NCBI GenBank assembly: GCA_937915485.1
Contig: CALGII010000160.1
Coordinates: 1-52,982, forward strand
DNA length: 52,982 nucleotides
Direction: 5' to 3'
From: an uncultured Ignavibacteriota bacterium
Lineage (GTDB): Bacteria > Bacteroidota > Ignavibacteria > Tepidaquicellales > Tepidaquicellaceae
Made by a program: the position numbers and the translations under genes. Under the pieces are notes generated by a model. That model was not told the DNA's origin. It saw only the letters and a list, made by a program, of their open reading frames with translations, and ran no database searches. This document shows positions 42,502 to 51,579 of this stretch, piece after piece (the first letter of the stretch is position 1; each line of letters starts with the position of its first letter).

Positions 42502-43839
42502 ATGGAAAACGAACAAAAACAGTTTCATAAATCGAGGCGCGGGAAACTTCTCAACATACTTGACGAAAATTCCCTCGTAATAGTTCTCGGCTCGACGAAT
42601 GTCGCGCGCTCATACGACGACGCATACAAATTTAAGCAGAACAAGAATTTTTATTATTTCACGGGATTCAATCAGCCGAATGCCGCGCTGATACTGGCTC
42701 CCGGAGGATTTGAAGTGCACGACGGCGCGAAGAACAAAATCGTGAAAACAAAGGAAGCGCTTTTCGTTCAGAAAGCGGACCCGCTGAAAGAAACCTGGTT
42801 CGGAAGGCGGCTCGGTTACGAAAAAGTCGGCAAGGAACTTGGTATTACAATAGGACTCGAGAATTCAAGACTCGGAGACATAATCGCGGACATACTTTCG
42901 AAGGACAAGATAAACAAGATATACGTCAGCATGTACGATTTGAACAAACTCAGCGGTGAAATCAAGGACCAGTTGAAGGATTTCATGAGGTCGTGGATTA
43001 CGCTGTCCACGAACGTGCAGTTACTCGATTTGAATTATCTTGTCTCGAAGATGAGAATGGTAAAGAATCAGTTCGAAATTGATCAGATAAGATACGCCTC
43101 CACGATTACCGCGTCCGGTTTTTACAACACGATTCAGCAGGTAAAACCGGGAATGTACGAATATCAGGTACAGGCAATGCTTGAGTATTACTACAGGGAA
43201 CTCGGCAGTCAGGACACGGCTTTCGAGACGATAGTAGCGGGCGGAAACAACACTTGCATATTGCATTACAACACGAACCGCGAAAAACTGAAGAACGGGG
43301 ACCTCGTGCTTATCGACTCGGGCGCTGAATACAATTATTACAACGGCGACCTTACGAGAACGATTCCCGTAAGCGGGAAGTTCACGAAGGAGCAAAAAGA
43401 AGTTTACCAAATAGTCCTTGACGCTCAGTATGCCGTGATTAAGAAAATAAAACCCGGTGTTAAACTCACTGATTTAAAGAAGTACAGCGTTGAGCAATTG
43501 AAGAAGGGGATGATGAAACTCGGACTCCTTAAGAAAGGATACGACGCTACGAAGTACACGCTTCACGGAGTCGGGCATCACATAGGACTTGACACACACG
43601 ATGCGGTGGCGAATAAGAAAATCGGCAGAGCGGATTTCGATACTCTGCTTGTCGGAAACATAATCACTGTTGAACCCGGAATATATTTCCCGGAAAGCGC
43701 GAAGGAAATTCCTGCGAAGTACAGGCGTATTGGTGTGCGCATAGAGGACGACGTGCTCGTAACGAAGGGCGGACGCGAGGTTCTTTCGGACGCGCTTCCA
43801 AAAGAAATCGAGGACATCGAATTCCTGATGATGGAGTAA
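42502..43839 (+). CDS. pepP: Xaa-Pro aminopeptidase (M24B, PepP-like)
   Basis: A metallopeptidase that removes an N-terminal residue next to proline. The N-terminal AMP_N domain is visible (NFYYFTGFNQPNAALIL), then the M24 pita-bread fold. The five metal ligands are Asp (LIDSGAE), Asp (NGDLTRT), His (GVGHHIGL), Glu (VEPGIYFP) and Glu (VRIEDDVLV). The 445-residue length fits PepP rather than the shorter Xaa-Pro dipeptidases of Gram-positives. No signal peptide. It starts 15 nt after purF and ends before a clear terminator at 43881. Confidence 0.95.
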   Translation: MENEQKQFHKSRRGKLLNILDENSLVIVLGSTNVARSYDDAYKFKQNKNFYYFTGFNQPNAALILAPGGFEVHDGAKNKIVKTKEALFVQKADPLKETWFGRRLGYEKVGKELGITIGLENSRLGDIIADILSKDKINKIYVSMYDLNKLSGEIKDQLKDFMRSWITLSTNVQLLDLNYLVSKMRMVKNQFEIDQIRYASTITASGFYNTIQQVKPGMYEYQVQAMLEYYYRELGSQDTAFETIVAGGNNTCILHYNTNREKLKNGDLVLIDSGAEYNYYNGDLTRTIPVSGKFTKEQKEVYQIVLDAQYAVIKKIKPGVKLTDLKKYSVEQLKKGMMKLGLLKKGYDATKYTLHGVGHHIGLDTHDAVANKKIGRADFDTLLVGNIITVEPGIYFPESAKEIPAKYRRIGVRIEDDVLVTKGGREVLSDALPKEIEDIEFLMME

Positions 43840-43850
43840 AATAATTTTAT

Positions 43851-43874
43851 CATTCCCGCGAAAACGGGAATCCA
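43851..43874. repeat. Widespread TCATTCCCGCG-type palindromic repeat
   Basis: ATTCCCG (43852-43858) and CGGGAAT (43865-43871) flank CGAAAA, and CATTCCCG...CGGGAATCC matches the palindrome known from many unrelated genomes. Its minus-strand reading gives the familiar peptide DSRFRGND in a spurious ORF. Partial echoes (CATTCCG, CATTCCCGTCATT) lie at 43973-43999. It precedes a terminator by 10 bp. Confidence 0.6.
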
Positions 43875-43880
43875 TAAGAA

Positions 43881-43910
43881 AACGGCGGGCATCCCGCCGT
43901 TTTTATTTTT
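43881..43910 (+). terminator. Rho-independent terminator after the purF-pepP unit
   Basis: AACGGCGGG (43881-43889) and CCCGCCGTT (43893-43901) make a perfect 9-bp stem with a 3-nt loop (CAT), followed by TTTTATTTTT. It lies 42 nt after the pepP stop codon. Confidence 0.94.
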
Positions 43911-44000
43911 CGGCTATTCCATAAAGTGAAGAATCAATATTCACCACTTCCATCTTGGATGGAAAAAATTATCATTCCGTGATAAAGCATTCCCGTCATT

Positions 44001-44015
44001 TTCAATTAAATTGAA
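44001..44015. promoter_or_regulatory. 15-bp perfect palindrome upstream of the exonuclease/GIY-YIG gene
   Basis: TTCAATTAAATTGAA is an odd-centred perfect palindrome that ends 33 nt before the ATG at 44049. It could be an operator, but its AT-richness makes it a weak call. Confidence 0.2.
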
Positions 44016-44048
44016 TAATGAAGCGCATTGTTTTATTTTAAAGCATAA

Positions 44049-45770
44049 ATGGGAAGTACAGGTCAAAAGAAGAAAACGAATTTATCCGACACGACATTCA
44101 TAGTCTGTGACGTTGAGACTACGGGGCTTTCGCCCGTGCACAACCGCATCACGGAAATCGCCCTGATAAAAATGAAGTACGACGAAATCATCGATACATA
44201 CACGACTCTTTTAAATCCCGGACAGCACATACCAGCAGGCATAACGCATCTCACGGGCATAACCAACGAGGATGTTTTCGACAAGCCGTCTTTCGCGGAA
44301 GCGTCGGGGGAGATAATGAACTTCATCCGCGACGGCGGTTCCGATGAAGTAATATTTACGGGGCACAACGCGGGCTTTGATTATTCTTTCATACGAGAGT
44401 CATTCGCGCGTCTTGACGAGCCAATCAACTTCGAGTTCAAGTCACTCTGCACCTGCAAACTCGCGAGGCGGATTCTCCGGAAACTCAGGAGCAAGTCGCT
44501 CGCGAACGTCGCGGCGCATTTCGGAATTTCTCAGAAAAGAAAGCACAGGGCATACGACGATACTCTCACGACCGCGAAAATACTAATCGAGTTTCTCGAA
44601 ATTCTTGAGGACGAGTATGAGTTCGAGACAATCGAAGAGGTAATCAGGTTTCAGAACACGAAAATATTCACCGCGGAAAACAAGCCCGCCGCCCTGAAGC
44701 GCGTTAACATAGAACTGAAGGACATACCACAGGACCCCGGCGTTTATTTCATGAAAAGTTCATCGGGCGAGAACATATACATCGGCAAGGCGAAGAGTCT
44801 GCGGGACCGCCTGTCGTCGTACTTCAGGCACAACGAGAATCTTTCATTCAAGATAAAGAAGATGCTAACGAGTGTGCGGAGCCTTGAATGGACAATAACG
44901 GACTCGGAACTCTCGGCTCTTATACTCGAATCGAAGATGATAAAGAAGCACAAGCCGAGATTCAACACGGCGATTAAGCGTTTCAGATTTCATCCGTTCC
45001 TGAAACTCGACATACAGAACGAATTTCCGAAGGTCGATACGGTTTACGAAATCGAAAACGACGGCGCGTATTATTACGGACCGTTCACGAGCAGGGGAAC
45101 GATAAGGCAGATTTACAGAAACATATACGATGAATACGGACTGAGAAAATGCGAAGACAAGAAAATAAAGGCGTCGCAGAAAAATTCGAACTGCCTTTAC
45201 TTCGATATAGGTAAATGCGGGGCTCCCTGCACTTTTACAACCTCGAAGGAAGACTATCAGAAGGAAGTCGCTAAGGTTCACAACTACATTATCGGGACAG
45301 GCAGGAAATCCGCGGTAGGTGTCATAAAGACGTTGATGCTCGGGCACGCCGAAAACGAGGAATACGAAAGGGCGGCGCTGCTAAGGGACAGGCTGCAGGA
45401 CATACAAAAGGTGATGAGTTACCAGAAGGTTATAACTTCGGCGATAAACGACAAGAGAATAATCATTAAATGCGACAACGAGGACAAGCGTGAAATTTTC
45501 TTCATTCACAACGGAAAACTGATGAGAACAATCACGCTGAAACGCGGCGACGAGTTTGACCAGCGGGATGCGAAGGAGGAAATCACGGATATTATCGAAT
45601 CGTTGTATTTTTCACTAAATAAATTCGCGAAACACAAATACACTCAGGAAGAACTTGACGAGATAAAGGTAATATCAAACTGGCTTGCTCTTAACCGTGA
45701 CAGGAACTCGTTTCTAGAGTTGACCGAGAAGCACAATCCCGAAGAACTTCTGCGATTCACGCTCACATAA
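44049..45770 (+). CDS. DEDDh exonuclease fused to GIY-YIG (UvrC/Cho-like) nuclease
   Basis: A two-nuclease fusion of 573 residues. Residues ~15-185 are a DnaQ-type 3'-5' exonuclease: Asp21 and Glu23 in CDVETTG, Asp111 in GHNAGFD, and His166...Asp170 in HRAYDD. Residues ~225-330 are a GIY-YIG nuclease like the UvrC N terminus (DIPQDPGVYFM, IYIGKAKSLRDRL with the catalytic Tyr and Arg, ALILESKMIKKHKPRFN with the catalytic Glu). A Cys-bearing segment (CEDKKIK, YFDIGKCGAPC) and a UVR-like helix (HAENEEYERAALLRDRLQ) follow. It lacks the RNase-H-like and HhH halves of UvrC. A role in DNA repair incision or trimming is expected; the same fusion occurs in several phyla. No neighbouring repair genes. 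Confidence 0.92.
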   Translation: MGSTGQKKKTNLSDTTFIVCDVETTGLSPVHNRITEIALIKMKYDEIIDTYTTLLNPGQHIPAGITHLTGITNEDVFDKPSFAEASGEIMNFIRDGGSDEVIFTGHNAGFDYSFIRESFARLDEPINFEFKSLCTCKLARRILRKLRSKSLANVAAHFGISQKRKHRAYDDTLTTAKILIEFLEILEDEYEFETIEEVIRFQNTKIFTAENKPAALKRVNIELKDIPQDPGVYFMKSSSGENIYIGKAKSLRDRLSSYFRHNENLSFKIKKMLTSVRSLEWTITDSELSALILESKMIKKHKPRFNTAIKRFRFHPFLKLDIQNEFPKVDTVYEIENDGAYYYGPFTSRGTIRQIYRNIYDEYGLRKCEDKKIKASQKNSNCLYFDIGKCGAPCTFTTSKEDYQKEVAKVHNYIIGTGRKSAVGVIKTLMLGHAENEEYERAALLRDRLQDIQKVMSYQKVITSAINDKRIIIKCDNEDKREIFFIHNGKLMRTITLKRGDEFDQRDAKEEITDIIESLYFSLNKFAKHKYTQEELDEIKVISNWLALNRDRNSFLELTEKHNPEELLRFTLT

Positions 45771-45970
45771 CACAAAATCAAATATCAAATATAAAAAATC
45801 AAAAATACAAATAAAAAAGTTGTTATAGATTTAATTGTAAAGATGAAGGTGTTAAAGTACAATTAAAAATTCAAAATTGTATAACGAAATATCAAATATC
45901 GGTTTTCTATTTTCTATCTTCTAACTACTAACTTCTAACTACTAACTTCTAACTACTAACTACTCGCTCT
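45771..45970. repeat. Low-complexity intergenic block with a 14-bp tandem repeat
   Basis: This 200-bp gap between convergent genes begins with an ATCAAATATC/AAATAC-type AT-rich tract (about 45776-45820). A 7-bp inverted repeat TACAATT/AATTGTA sits at 45858-45881. Three perfect tandem copies of CTTCTAACTACTAA follow at 45918-45959 with partial copies on both sides. No terminator stem or gene was seen. Confidence 0.75.
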
Positions 45971-47116
45971 TTATTCGAACATCGATTTGAAGAAACCTTT
46001 GGCGTCTTTGGAATCGGGATTGAAATTCTCCGACTTGTTAAGTTCCTTCAGCAGATTTTTTTCTTTAGCCGATATTTTCTTCGGTATGAAAACGTGAATA
46101 CGAACGAGTTGGTCTCCTCTTCCGCTGCTGTTCAGATGTCTTATGCCCTTATCACGCATTCTGAGAATGCTTCCCGACTGGGTGCCGGGTTCGATTTTCA
46201 GTTTTGATTTGCCGCTAAGAGTCGGAACGACAACGTCCGCGCCGAGAATAGCGTCAATTATGCTGATGTTCAGGTTAAAAATAATATCGTCATTATCGCG
46301 TATGAAATATTTATGCTTTTCTTCTTCGATGAAAATTAAAAGGTCGCCGGCGTGACCGCCTCTTACCCCCGCATTGCCTTTTCCCTTCATCGGAATGTAC
46401 TGTCCTTCGGAGACTCCCGGCGGCACCTTGAAGTTAACCGTCTCTTCGCTTCTTTCTCTTCCTTCGCCGCCGCAGTTCGGGCATTTATCCCTTATGATTT
46501 TGCCTTCGCCGTTGCAGTTATGGCATTCGGAGACGTTTACGAACTGTCCGAAAATCGAGCGCGATACCTGTTTAATCTCACCCTGACCGTTGCAAACGCT
46601 GCAGGTAACGTATCCGCTTCCCGATTTTGCGCCCGTTCCGCCGCAGGCAGTGCAGGATTTTTGTTTTTTTATCTTGACGGTTTTTTCGACACCGTCCGCA
46701 ATTTCTTCGTAAGACAGTTTAAGAGAAATTTTCAAATCCGAACCGGGAATACCCTGTGAACGTCCGCGGCGTCTTGATGACGAGCCGCCGAAAAATTCGT
46801 CGAAGATGCTTCCGCCTCCGAATCCACCGAAGATATCCCCGAAGTGCGAGAATATGTCGTTGATATTATCAAAACCCGTGAAGCCCGTCTGATTTACTCC
46901 CTGATGTCCGAACTGGTCGTATCTCTGCCGCTTCTGCGAATCGGAAAGCACTTCATACGCTTCGGCGCATTCCTTGAATGATTCCTCCGCATCCTTGTTG
47001 CCGGGATTCCTGTCGGGATGGTATTTCATCGCGAGTTTCCTGTAAGCGGATTTAATCTCGTCGCCTGAAGCGTTCCTGCTCACTCCTAGTATTTCATAAT
47101 AATCTTTCTTAGTCAT
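45971..47116 (-). CDS. dnaJ: Chaperone DnaJ
   Basis: The Hsp40 co-chaperone that delivers clients to DnaK and stimulates its ATPase. The J-domain has the HPD motif in [10 protein letters not shown] Gly/Phe-rich stretch follows ([14 protein letters not shown]), then all four zinc-finger repeats [24 protein letters not shown] and CPNCGGEG, and the C-terminal substrate domains ([17 protein letters not shown]). It is the full type I DnaJ at 381 residues. Its start overlaps the end of grpE by 8 bp, in the order hrcA-grpE-dnaJ. dnaK is absent from the window. Confidence 0.98.
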   Translation of the reverse strand: MTKKDYYEILGVSRNASGDEIKSAYRKLAMKYHPDRNPGNKDAEESFKECAEAYEVLSDSQKRQRYDQFGHQGVNQTGFTGFDNINDIFSHFGDIFGGFGGGSIFDEFFGGSSSRRRGRSQGIPGSDLKISLKLSYEEIADGVEKTVKIKKQKSCTACGGTGAKSGSGYVTCSVCNGQGEIKQVSRSIFGQFVNVSECHNCNGEGKIIRDKCPNCGGEGRERSEETVNFKVPPGVSEGQYIPMKGKGNAGVRGGHAGDLLIFIEEEKHKYFIRDNDDIIFNLNISIIDAILGADVVVPTLSGKSKLKIEPGTQSGSILRMRDKGIRHLNSSGRGDQLVRIHVFIPKKISAKEKNLLKELNKSENFNPDSKDAKGFFKSMFE

Positions 47117-47693
47117 TTTTATTTTCCTGCTTGTCTTCCGGTTCAGCCGATACGATTACCTTCGCGAACCTGATTACCTTATCCTTAAGTTTGTATCCTT
47201 TCTCCGCCACATCCACGACGGTGTGAGGCGGTACGTCTTCGCGCGGAATCTGCAGGAGAGCGTCGCAGGTATTTACGTCAAATTCTTTTCCGAGAATGTC
47301 AATTTCCTCGAGACCTTCCTGCAAGAGCACGTTCCTGAACTTGTCGTATATCAGGAGAACACCCTGTTTAAGAGTTTCAAAATCCTTTGTCTCGCCCTTT
47401 TCGACAGATTCGATAGAGCGGCTGAGGTCGTCATAAACGGGAAGCAATTGCTTTACAACATTTTCCGAGGCATATTTCAGATACCCTGCTATCTCGGCTT
47501 CAGTTCTCTTTTTGTAGTTCTCGAATTCGGCGGCTTTTCTCAGGAGTGAATTCCTGAAATTGTCAACATTCGCTTTCAGAGTTTCTATTTCTTTCTTAGC
47601 CCCATCTTCCTTTTTCTTCTCTTCCCTGGATTCATGTTTTTTGCTGTTCAAATCTTCAGGATGTTCTTTATGTTTATCGTCCTTTTTAATCAA
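47109..47693 (-). CDS. grpE: Nucleotide exchange factor GrpE
   Basis: GrpE releases ADP from DnaK. The 194-residue protein begins with a charged, Lys/Glu-rich region (~residues 1-45) that forms a coiled-coil stalk, then [18 protein letters not shown] and [27 protein letters not shown] typical of the family. The C-terminal beta-wing is [11 protein letters not shown]. It overlaps dnaJ by 8 bp and starts 15 nt after hrcA stops, which indicates translational coupling in one heat-shock operon. Confidence 0.96.
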   Translation of the reverse strand: MIKKDDKHKEHPEDLNSKKHESREEKKKEDGAKKEIETLKANVDNFRNSLLRKAAEFENYKKRTEAEIAGYLKYASENVVKQLLPVYDDLSRSIESVEKGETKDFETLKQGVLLIYDKFRNVLLQEGLEEIDILGKEFDVNTCDALLQIPREDVPPHTVVDVAEKGYKLKDKVIRFAKVIVSAEPEDKQENKND

Positions 47694-47708
47694 CGCGTTA
47701 TAACTCCT

Positions 47709-48749
47709 TTATTTTATTAATTCTGAAATCAGTTTTGATGTATATTCAACGAGTGAAATCATTTTCGCGTAATTCAGTCTCTTCGAGCCGATGATTCCGA
47801 TTTTTCCGGAAACGTCTCCGAGAGAGTAATCCGTACAGACAATGCTGTAATCTTTAAGTTCCTTTTCGTCGTTTTCAGCGCCGATTTTTATGTTGACGGC
47901 GTCTCTGCTTTTTGACGGCTCCTGAAAAATATGAATCACGAGATTTTTATTTTCCGTGAGCGAGATTATATTCTTGAAATTCTGCACGTCCTCGAATTCG
48001 GGATGAGCGATAATTTCGCCCGTACCGGATATATACACCTTCTTGCCTTTTTCATCTTCATCGTGAATCTGGCCTATTGAATCGAAAAACATCTGCATCA
48101 GTTCCGGCTCCTCATTCTTGAGGTCGCTTATTCTTTCTTTGAAAGTATCTCTTATTTGAAGAAGCGTAAGCCCTGAAAGCCTTTCATTAAGTATCTGTGT
48201 GATTTTATCAATTCTCGGCATGTGAAGCGCTTTTTCAACTTCCATAAGAAGAGTCTTGACGTAACCTGATTTTATTGTAATTACAATCAAAAGGCGCGTG
48301 GATGATATGTTCAGCACTTCGAGTTTCTCAAAAACTCCCGAACTTAAAAACGGCTGTGTAACGACGGCGAGTTGATGCGATATCTTGCTTAGTATTTGGG
48401 ACGTCGCGGTGAATAGGTCGTCGGAATTAAAAATCGTGCTCTTCGAATCGTCAATCTTATTCTTTATAAATTCGATTTCAGTGTTGTTCAGGTCCTCCTT
48501 GTTCATCAGTTCGTCAACGTAAAACCTGTAGCCTCTGTCAGTCGGCTTTCTTCCCGCGGATGTATGCGGAGTCTCTAGAAGATCCAGGTCCTCAAGGTCG
48601 CTCATAACGTTTCGGATTGTCGCGGATGACAGATTAAGCCCCGTCTGTTTCGATATAATTCTCGACCCGACGGGCAGACCGTATCTGATAAAATTCTCAA
48701 CGATGTACCTTAGAACTTCTTTTTCCCTATTTGATAAATTTTCCGTCAT
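47709..48749 (-). CDS. hrcA: Heat-inducible transcription repressor HrcA
   Basis: HrcA represses heat-shock genes by binding CIRCE operators; it needs GroEL to be active. At 346 residues the protein is of full length. The N-terminal winged helix contains NREKEVLRYIVENFI and NLSSATIRNVMSDLEDLDLLETPHTSAGRKPTDRGYRFYVDELM, the family signature. The GAF-like C-terminal domain follows. It is the first gene of hrcA-grpE-dnaJ. I found no CIRCE (TTAGCACTC-N9-GAGTGCTAA) in the 219-bp gap upstream (48750-48968), so its own regulation may use a diverged site or a heat-shock promoter instead. Confidence 0.97.
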   Translation of the reverse strand: MTENLSNREKEVLRYIVENFIRYGLPVGSRIISKQTGLNLSSATIRNVMSDLEDLDLLETPHTSAGRKPTDRGYRFYVDELMNKEDLNNTEIEFIKNKIDDSKSTIFNSDDLFTATSQILSKISHQLAVVTQPFLSSGVFEKLEVLNISSTRLLIVITIKSGYVKTLLMEVEKALHMPRIDKITQILNERLSGLTLLQIRDTFKERISDLKNEEPELMQMFFDSIGQIHDEDEKGKKVYISGTGEIIAHPEFEDVQNFKNIISLTENKNLVIHIFQEPSKSRDAVNIKIGAENDEKELKDYSIVCTDYSLGDVSGKIGIIGSKRLNYAKMISLVEYTSKLISELIK

Positions 48750-48968
48750 TAAAATACCGTAACAATAAATTTAACATAAACCATTCAATTTTTAAATTCA
48801 AAACGGCGGTTATAAGTTTCCTGAAAATAGTTGAAATATCCAATTTTCGGCTGTTTTACGAAGATGCGACCGGCTATGATAATTGGAAACCATTTAGGGA
48901 TTATTCAATGAGGAACTACTCAAGAAATTTCGAGAATTATGCGTAACCGAATCGGCGGTTTTCTAAAA

Positions 48969-49844
48969 TCAGACCTTAAGAAGTTTTGCGCGGATAATTC
49001 TAATAATTCCTGTGACTTTAAGTCCGACGAAGAGCAGCGGATACAACAGAATACTCTTGTTGTGCTTGCTGAAGTACTTGAGGCAGTCGGCATTCCAGAT
49101 TTTAATCATACCCGAGCGGTCTTTATAGACGCTTATTCCCTGTATGTGTTTTATACGCGCGTCGTGGAGGAACACGATTTTGAAACCCGCGTCCTTGATT
49201 CTCTTGCAGAAGTCAACGTCGTTATAAAACATTATGAATCTTTCGTCGAGCCCTCCGACCGATTCAAGGACTTTTCGTTTTAATAAGAGCGCTGCGCCCA
49301 TCGGCTGATCGACTTCTCTCGTGCTGTTGTGGTCAAAATATTTCATTTTCCATCTTGCGAAAAATTCGCTTTTTGGAAACAGTGTCGAGAGCAAGGTCAT
49401 TTCAAAAAACATATCCCTGTAAGTGGGAAACGTCCTGCAGGAATACTGAATTTCGCCGTGTCTTGAAAGCAACTGCGGAGCAGCTACGCCCGCTTCATCG
49501 TGCTCATCAAGGTAATCCATAAGTTTCCTTATTGAGCCCTCCATTATTTCGGTATCGGGATTGAGAATGAAGATGTAATCGCCCGTCGAAGCGTGAACCG
49601 CTTGATTACAGGCTTTTGTAAATCCGAGATTTTCCTTATTCTTGATAAAAACGATTTTCTGTTCGGTGACCCGAAGAAAATTTTCAATAACTTTTACTGT
49701 ATTGTCGGATGAGTTATTATCGACAATGACGGTTTCAAGACTCAATCCCGATATATTCGCGGTTTCGTGAAACAGCGTATTAAGGCATTCGGCGATTTCA
49801 TCTTCGCTGTTCCAGGTAACGAGTGCTATTGTAAGTGATGACAT
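48969..49844 (-). CDS. Family 2 glycosyltransferase
   Basis: A GT-A fold glycosyltransferase of 291 residues, probably rhamnosyl- or similar sugar transfer to a surface glycan. The nucleotide-sugar motif VIVDNNSSDNT is near residue 40, and the metal-binding DxD region is in FILNPDTEIMEG. The later FYNDVDFCKRIKDAGFKIVF with the ED-like acidic pair completes the catalytic set. A C-terminal hydrophobic segment (LLYPLLFVGLKVTG) may touch the membrane. The start is 2 nt after the nadB stop. No other glycan genes are close, so its target is unknown. Confidence 0.92.
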   Translation of the reverse strand: MSSLTIALVTWNSEDEIAECLNTLFHETANISGLSLETVIVDNNSSDNTVKVIENFLRVTEQKIVFIKNKENLGFTKACNQAVHASTGDYIFILNPDTEIMEGSIRKLMDYLDEHDEAGVAAPQLLSRHGEIQYSCRTFPTYRDMFFEMTLLSTLFPKSEFFARWKMKYFDHNSTREVDQPMGAALLLKRKVLESVGGLDERFIMFYNDVDFCKRIKDAGFKIVFLHDARIKHIQGISVYKDRSGMIKIWNADCLKYFSKHNKSILLYPLLFVGLKVTGIIRIIRAKLLKV

Positions 49845-49846
49845 AT

Positions 49847-51502
49847 TTAATATTTTATCAGCCTGGTGTCTTTTTTAAATTGTTTGTCGTTCATCCGCGG
49901 ATAATCCAGCATGTAATGAAGTCCCCGCGATTCCTTCCTCTTCATCGCAGATTTTATAATAATATATGCGACAGTAACGAGGTTCCTTAACTCAAGAAGT
50001 TCAACGGTGACCTTTGTCCGCTTGTAATATTCCTTGATTTCCGCTTTGAGCATCTTGATTCTTCTGAATGCTCTTTGAAGTCTGACAGTGTTCCTTACGA
50101 TACCGACGTAATCGTTCATAATTTCTTTTATCTCACGCTTGTCGTGCGATACCAGGACCCATTCGTCGGCATTGATTGTACCCTTGTCGTTCCAGTCGAG
50201 AACGCGCTGCTTGATCTTTCCGAACTCTTCTTTCCTGCTGTTCTTGGGAATAATGTTCGCGATGTTCTTTTTTATGTATTTATATATGCTGTCGGAAAAT
50301 ACTACCGCTTCGAGCAGCGAATTCGACGCGAGTCTGTTAGCGCCGTGTACGCCCGTCATCGTCACCTCACCGCAGGCAAAAAGATTTTTCAGCGTCGTCC
50401 TGCCGTCGAGGTCGGTCTTGATGCCGCCGCAGGCGTAATGAGCCGCAGGCACGACAGGAATCATTTCCTTTGTGATGTCAATTCCTTTCGAAAGGCAGGT
50501 CTTGTATATATGAGGAAAATTCTTTTTTATGTTTTCCTTCCCGATTGGTGACGGGTCGAGATAGACGAACTTGTCGCCGCTTTTTTTCATCTCGCTGTCA
50601 ATGGCGCGCGCGACTATGTCGCGCGGAGCGAGAGATTTTCTCTTGTCGTATTTGTGCATGAACTCCCTGCCGTTCCGTGTCTTAAGGACAGCGCCCGCGC
50701 CGCGCACGGCTTCGGAAATCAAAAACACCTGCGTGTCGTCGTCAATTTCCTTTTCATACAGGGACGTCGGATGAAATTGAACGAACTCCATGTTTTCGAT
50801 AAGGCATCCCGCGCGGTATCCCATCGCGAAACCGTCTCCCGTCGCAATGGCGGGATTAGTCGTGTGCAGGTAAGTCTGCCCGAGTCCGCCCGTGGCAAGA
50901 ATCGTATTTCTTGCAATTATTTTTTCAACCTTTTTCTTCTTTATATCGTACGCGTAAACACCGTAGCAGGCGTTCTCTTTTCGATTCTTCGCAGTGAGTT
51001 TATAATTTCCGTTTTTCTCTTTAAGGTTTCTGTTTGTCAGGAGGTCAATAGCGAAATGATATTCGAGGACCTGAACGTTTTTGTTCTCGGCTATTTCGTG
51101 AAGCAACGCTCTTTCAATTTCCTTCCCCGTCAGGTCTTTGGAGTGTACAATTCTGCTTTTCGAATGACCGCCTTCACGGCCGAGCAGGAGTCTCCCGTTC
51201 TTCTCGGAGAACTTTACTCCGATATCAATTAGTTCGTAAATCCGTGTGGGTCCTTCGCGGACAATTTTTTCAACAGCGTCACGCCTGCTTATACCGCATC
51301 CGCAGGACAGCGTGTCTTCGATATGCAGGTCGAAATTATCGTCATCGGCGAGAACGGACGCGATTCCGCCCTGTGCGTAGTTAGTGTTCGATTCGGCTTT
51401 TTGCTTTTTTGTAACGATGAGCACCTTTCCGAGAGCGCTGAGTTTCAACGCAAGCGATAGCCCTGCTATGCCGCTTCCCACAATTAAAAAGTCAGTAACC
51501 AT
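49847..51502 (-). CDS. nadB: L-aspartate oxidase
   Basis: NadB uses FAD to oxidise L-aspartate to iminoaspartate, the first step of NAD synthesis; quinolinate synthase (nadA) would follow but is absent here. The Rossmann motif is GSGIAGLSLALKL near residue 9. NYAQGGIASV, REGGHSKSRIVH, QFHPTSLY and HYACGGIKTDLDGRTTLKNLFACGE are diagnostic of the succinate dehydrogenase/NadB family. The 551-residue length is usual. Very few FAD proteins share the GGHSKSRIV loop, so the assignment over FrdA is firm. The GT2 gene begins 2 nt after its stop. Confidence 0.97.
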   Translation of the reverse strand: MVTDFLIVGSGIAGLSLALKLSALGKVLIVTKKQKAESNTNYAQGGIASVLADDDNFDLHIEDTLSCGCGISRRDAVEKIVREGPTRIYELIDIGVKFSEKNGRLLLGREGGHSKSRIVHSKDLTGKEIERALLHEIAENKNVQVLEYHFAIDLLTNRNLKEKNGNYKLTAKNRKENACYGVYAYDIKKKKVEKIIARNTILATGGLGQTYLHTTNPAIATGDGFAMGYRAGCLIENMEFVQFHPTSLYEKEIDDDTQVFLISEAVRGAGAVLKTRNGREFMHKYDKRKSLAPRDIVARAIDSEMKKSGDKFVYLDPSPIGKENIKKNFPHIYKTCLSKGIDITKEMIPVVPAAHYACGGIKTDLDGRTTLKNLFACGEVTMTGVHGANRLASNSLLEAVVFSDSIYKYIKKNIANIIPKNSRKEEFGKIKQRVLDWNDKGTINADEWVLVSHDKREIKEIMNDYVGIVRNTVRLQRAFRRIKMLKAEIKEYYKRTKVTVELLELRNLVTVAYIIIKSAMKRKESRGLHYMLDYPRMNDKQFKKDTRLIKY

Positions 51503-51579
51503 ATTTTAATTTACACTTATTATAACGCATAATAAATGAAAATCCGAATTTCCGAATATACCGGCTTGGAGTATGAGTA

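Noticed and set aside
43474..43892. Two minus-strand open frames beginning with MDSRFRGNDK or VFLWIPVFAGM-like peptide
   Set aside because: These peptides arise from the dispersed TCATTCCCGCG palindrome; the rest is antisense to pepP.
45918..45959. Possible CRISPR array
   Set aside because: The 14-bp units are directly joined with no spacers, and no cas gene is present.
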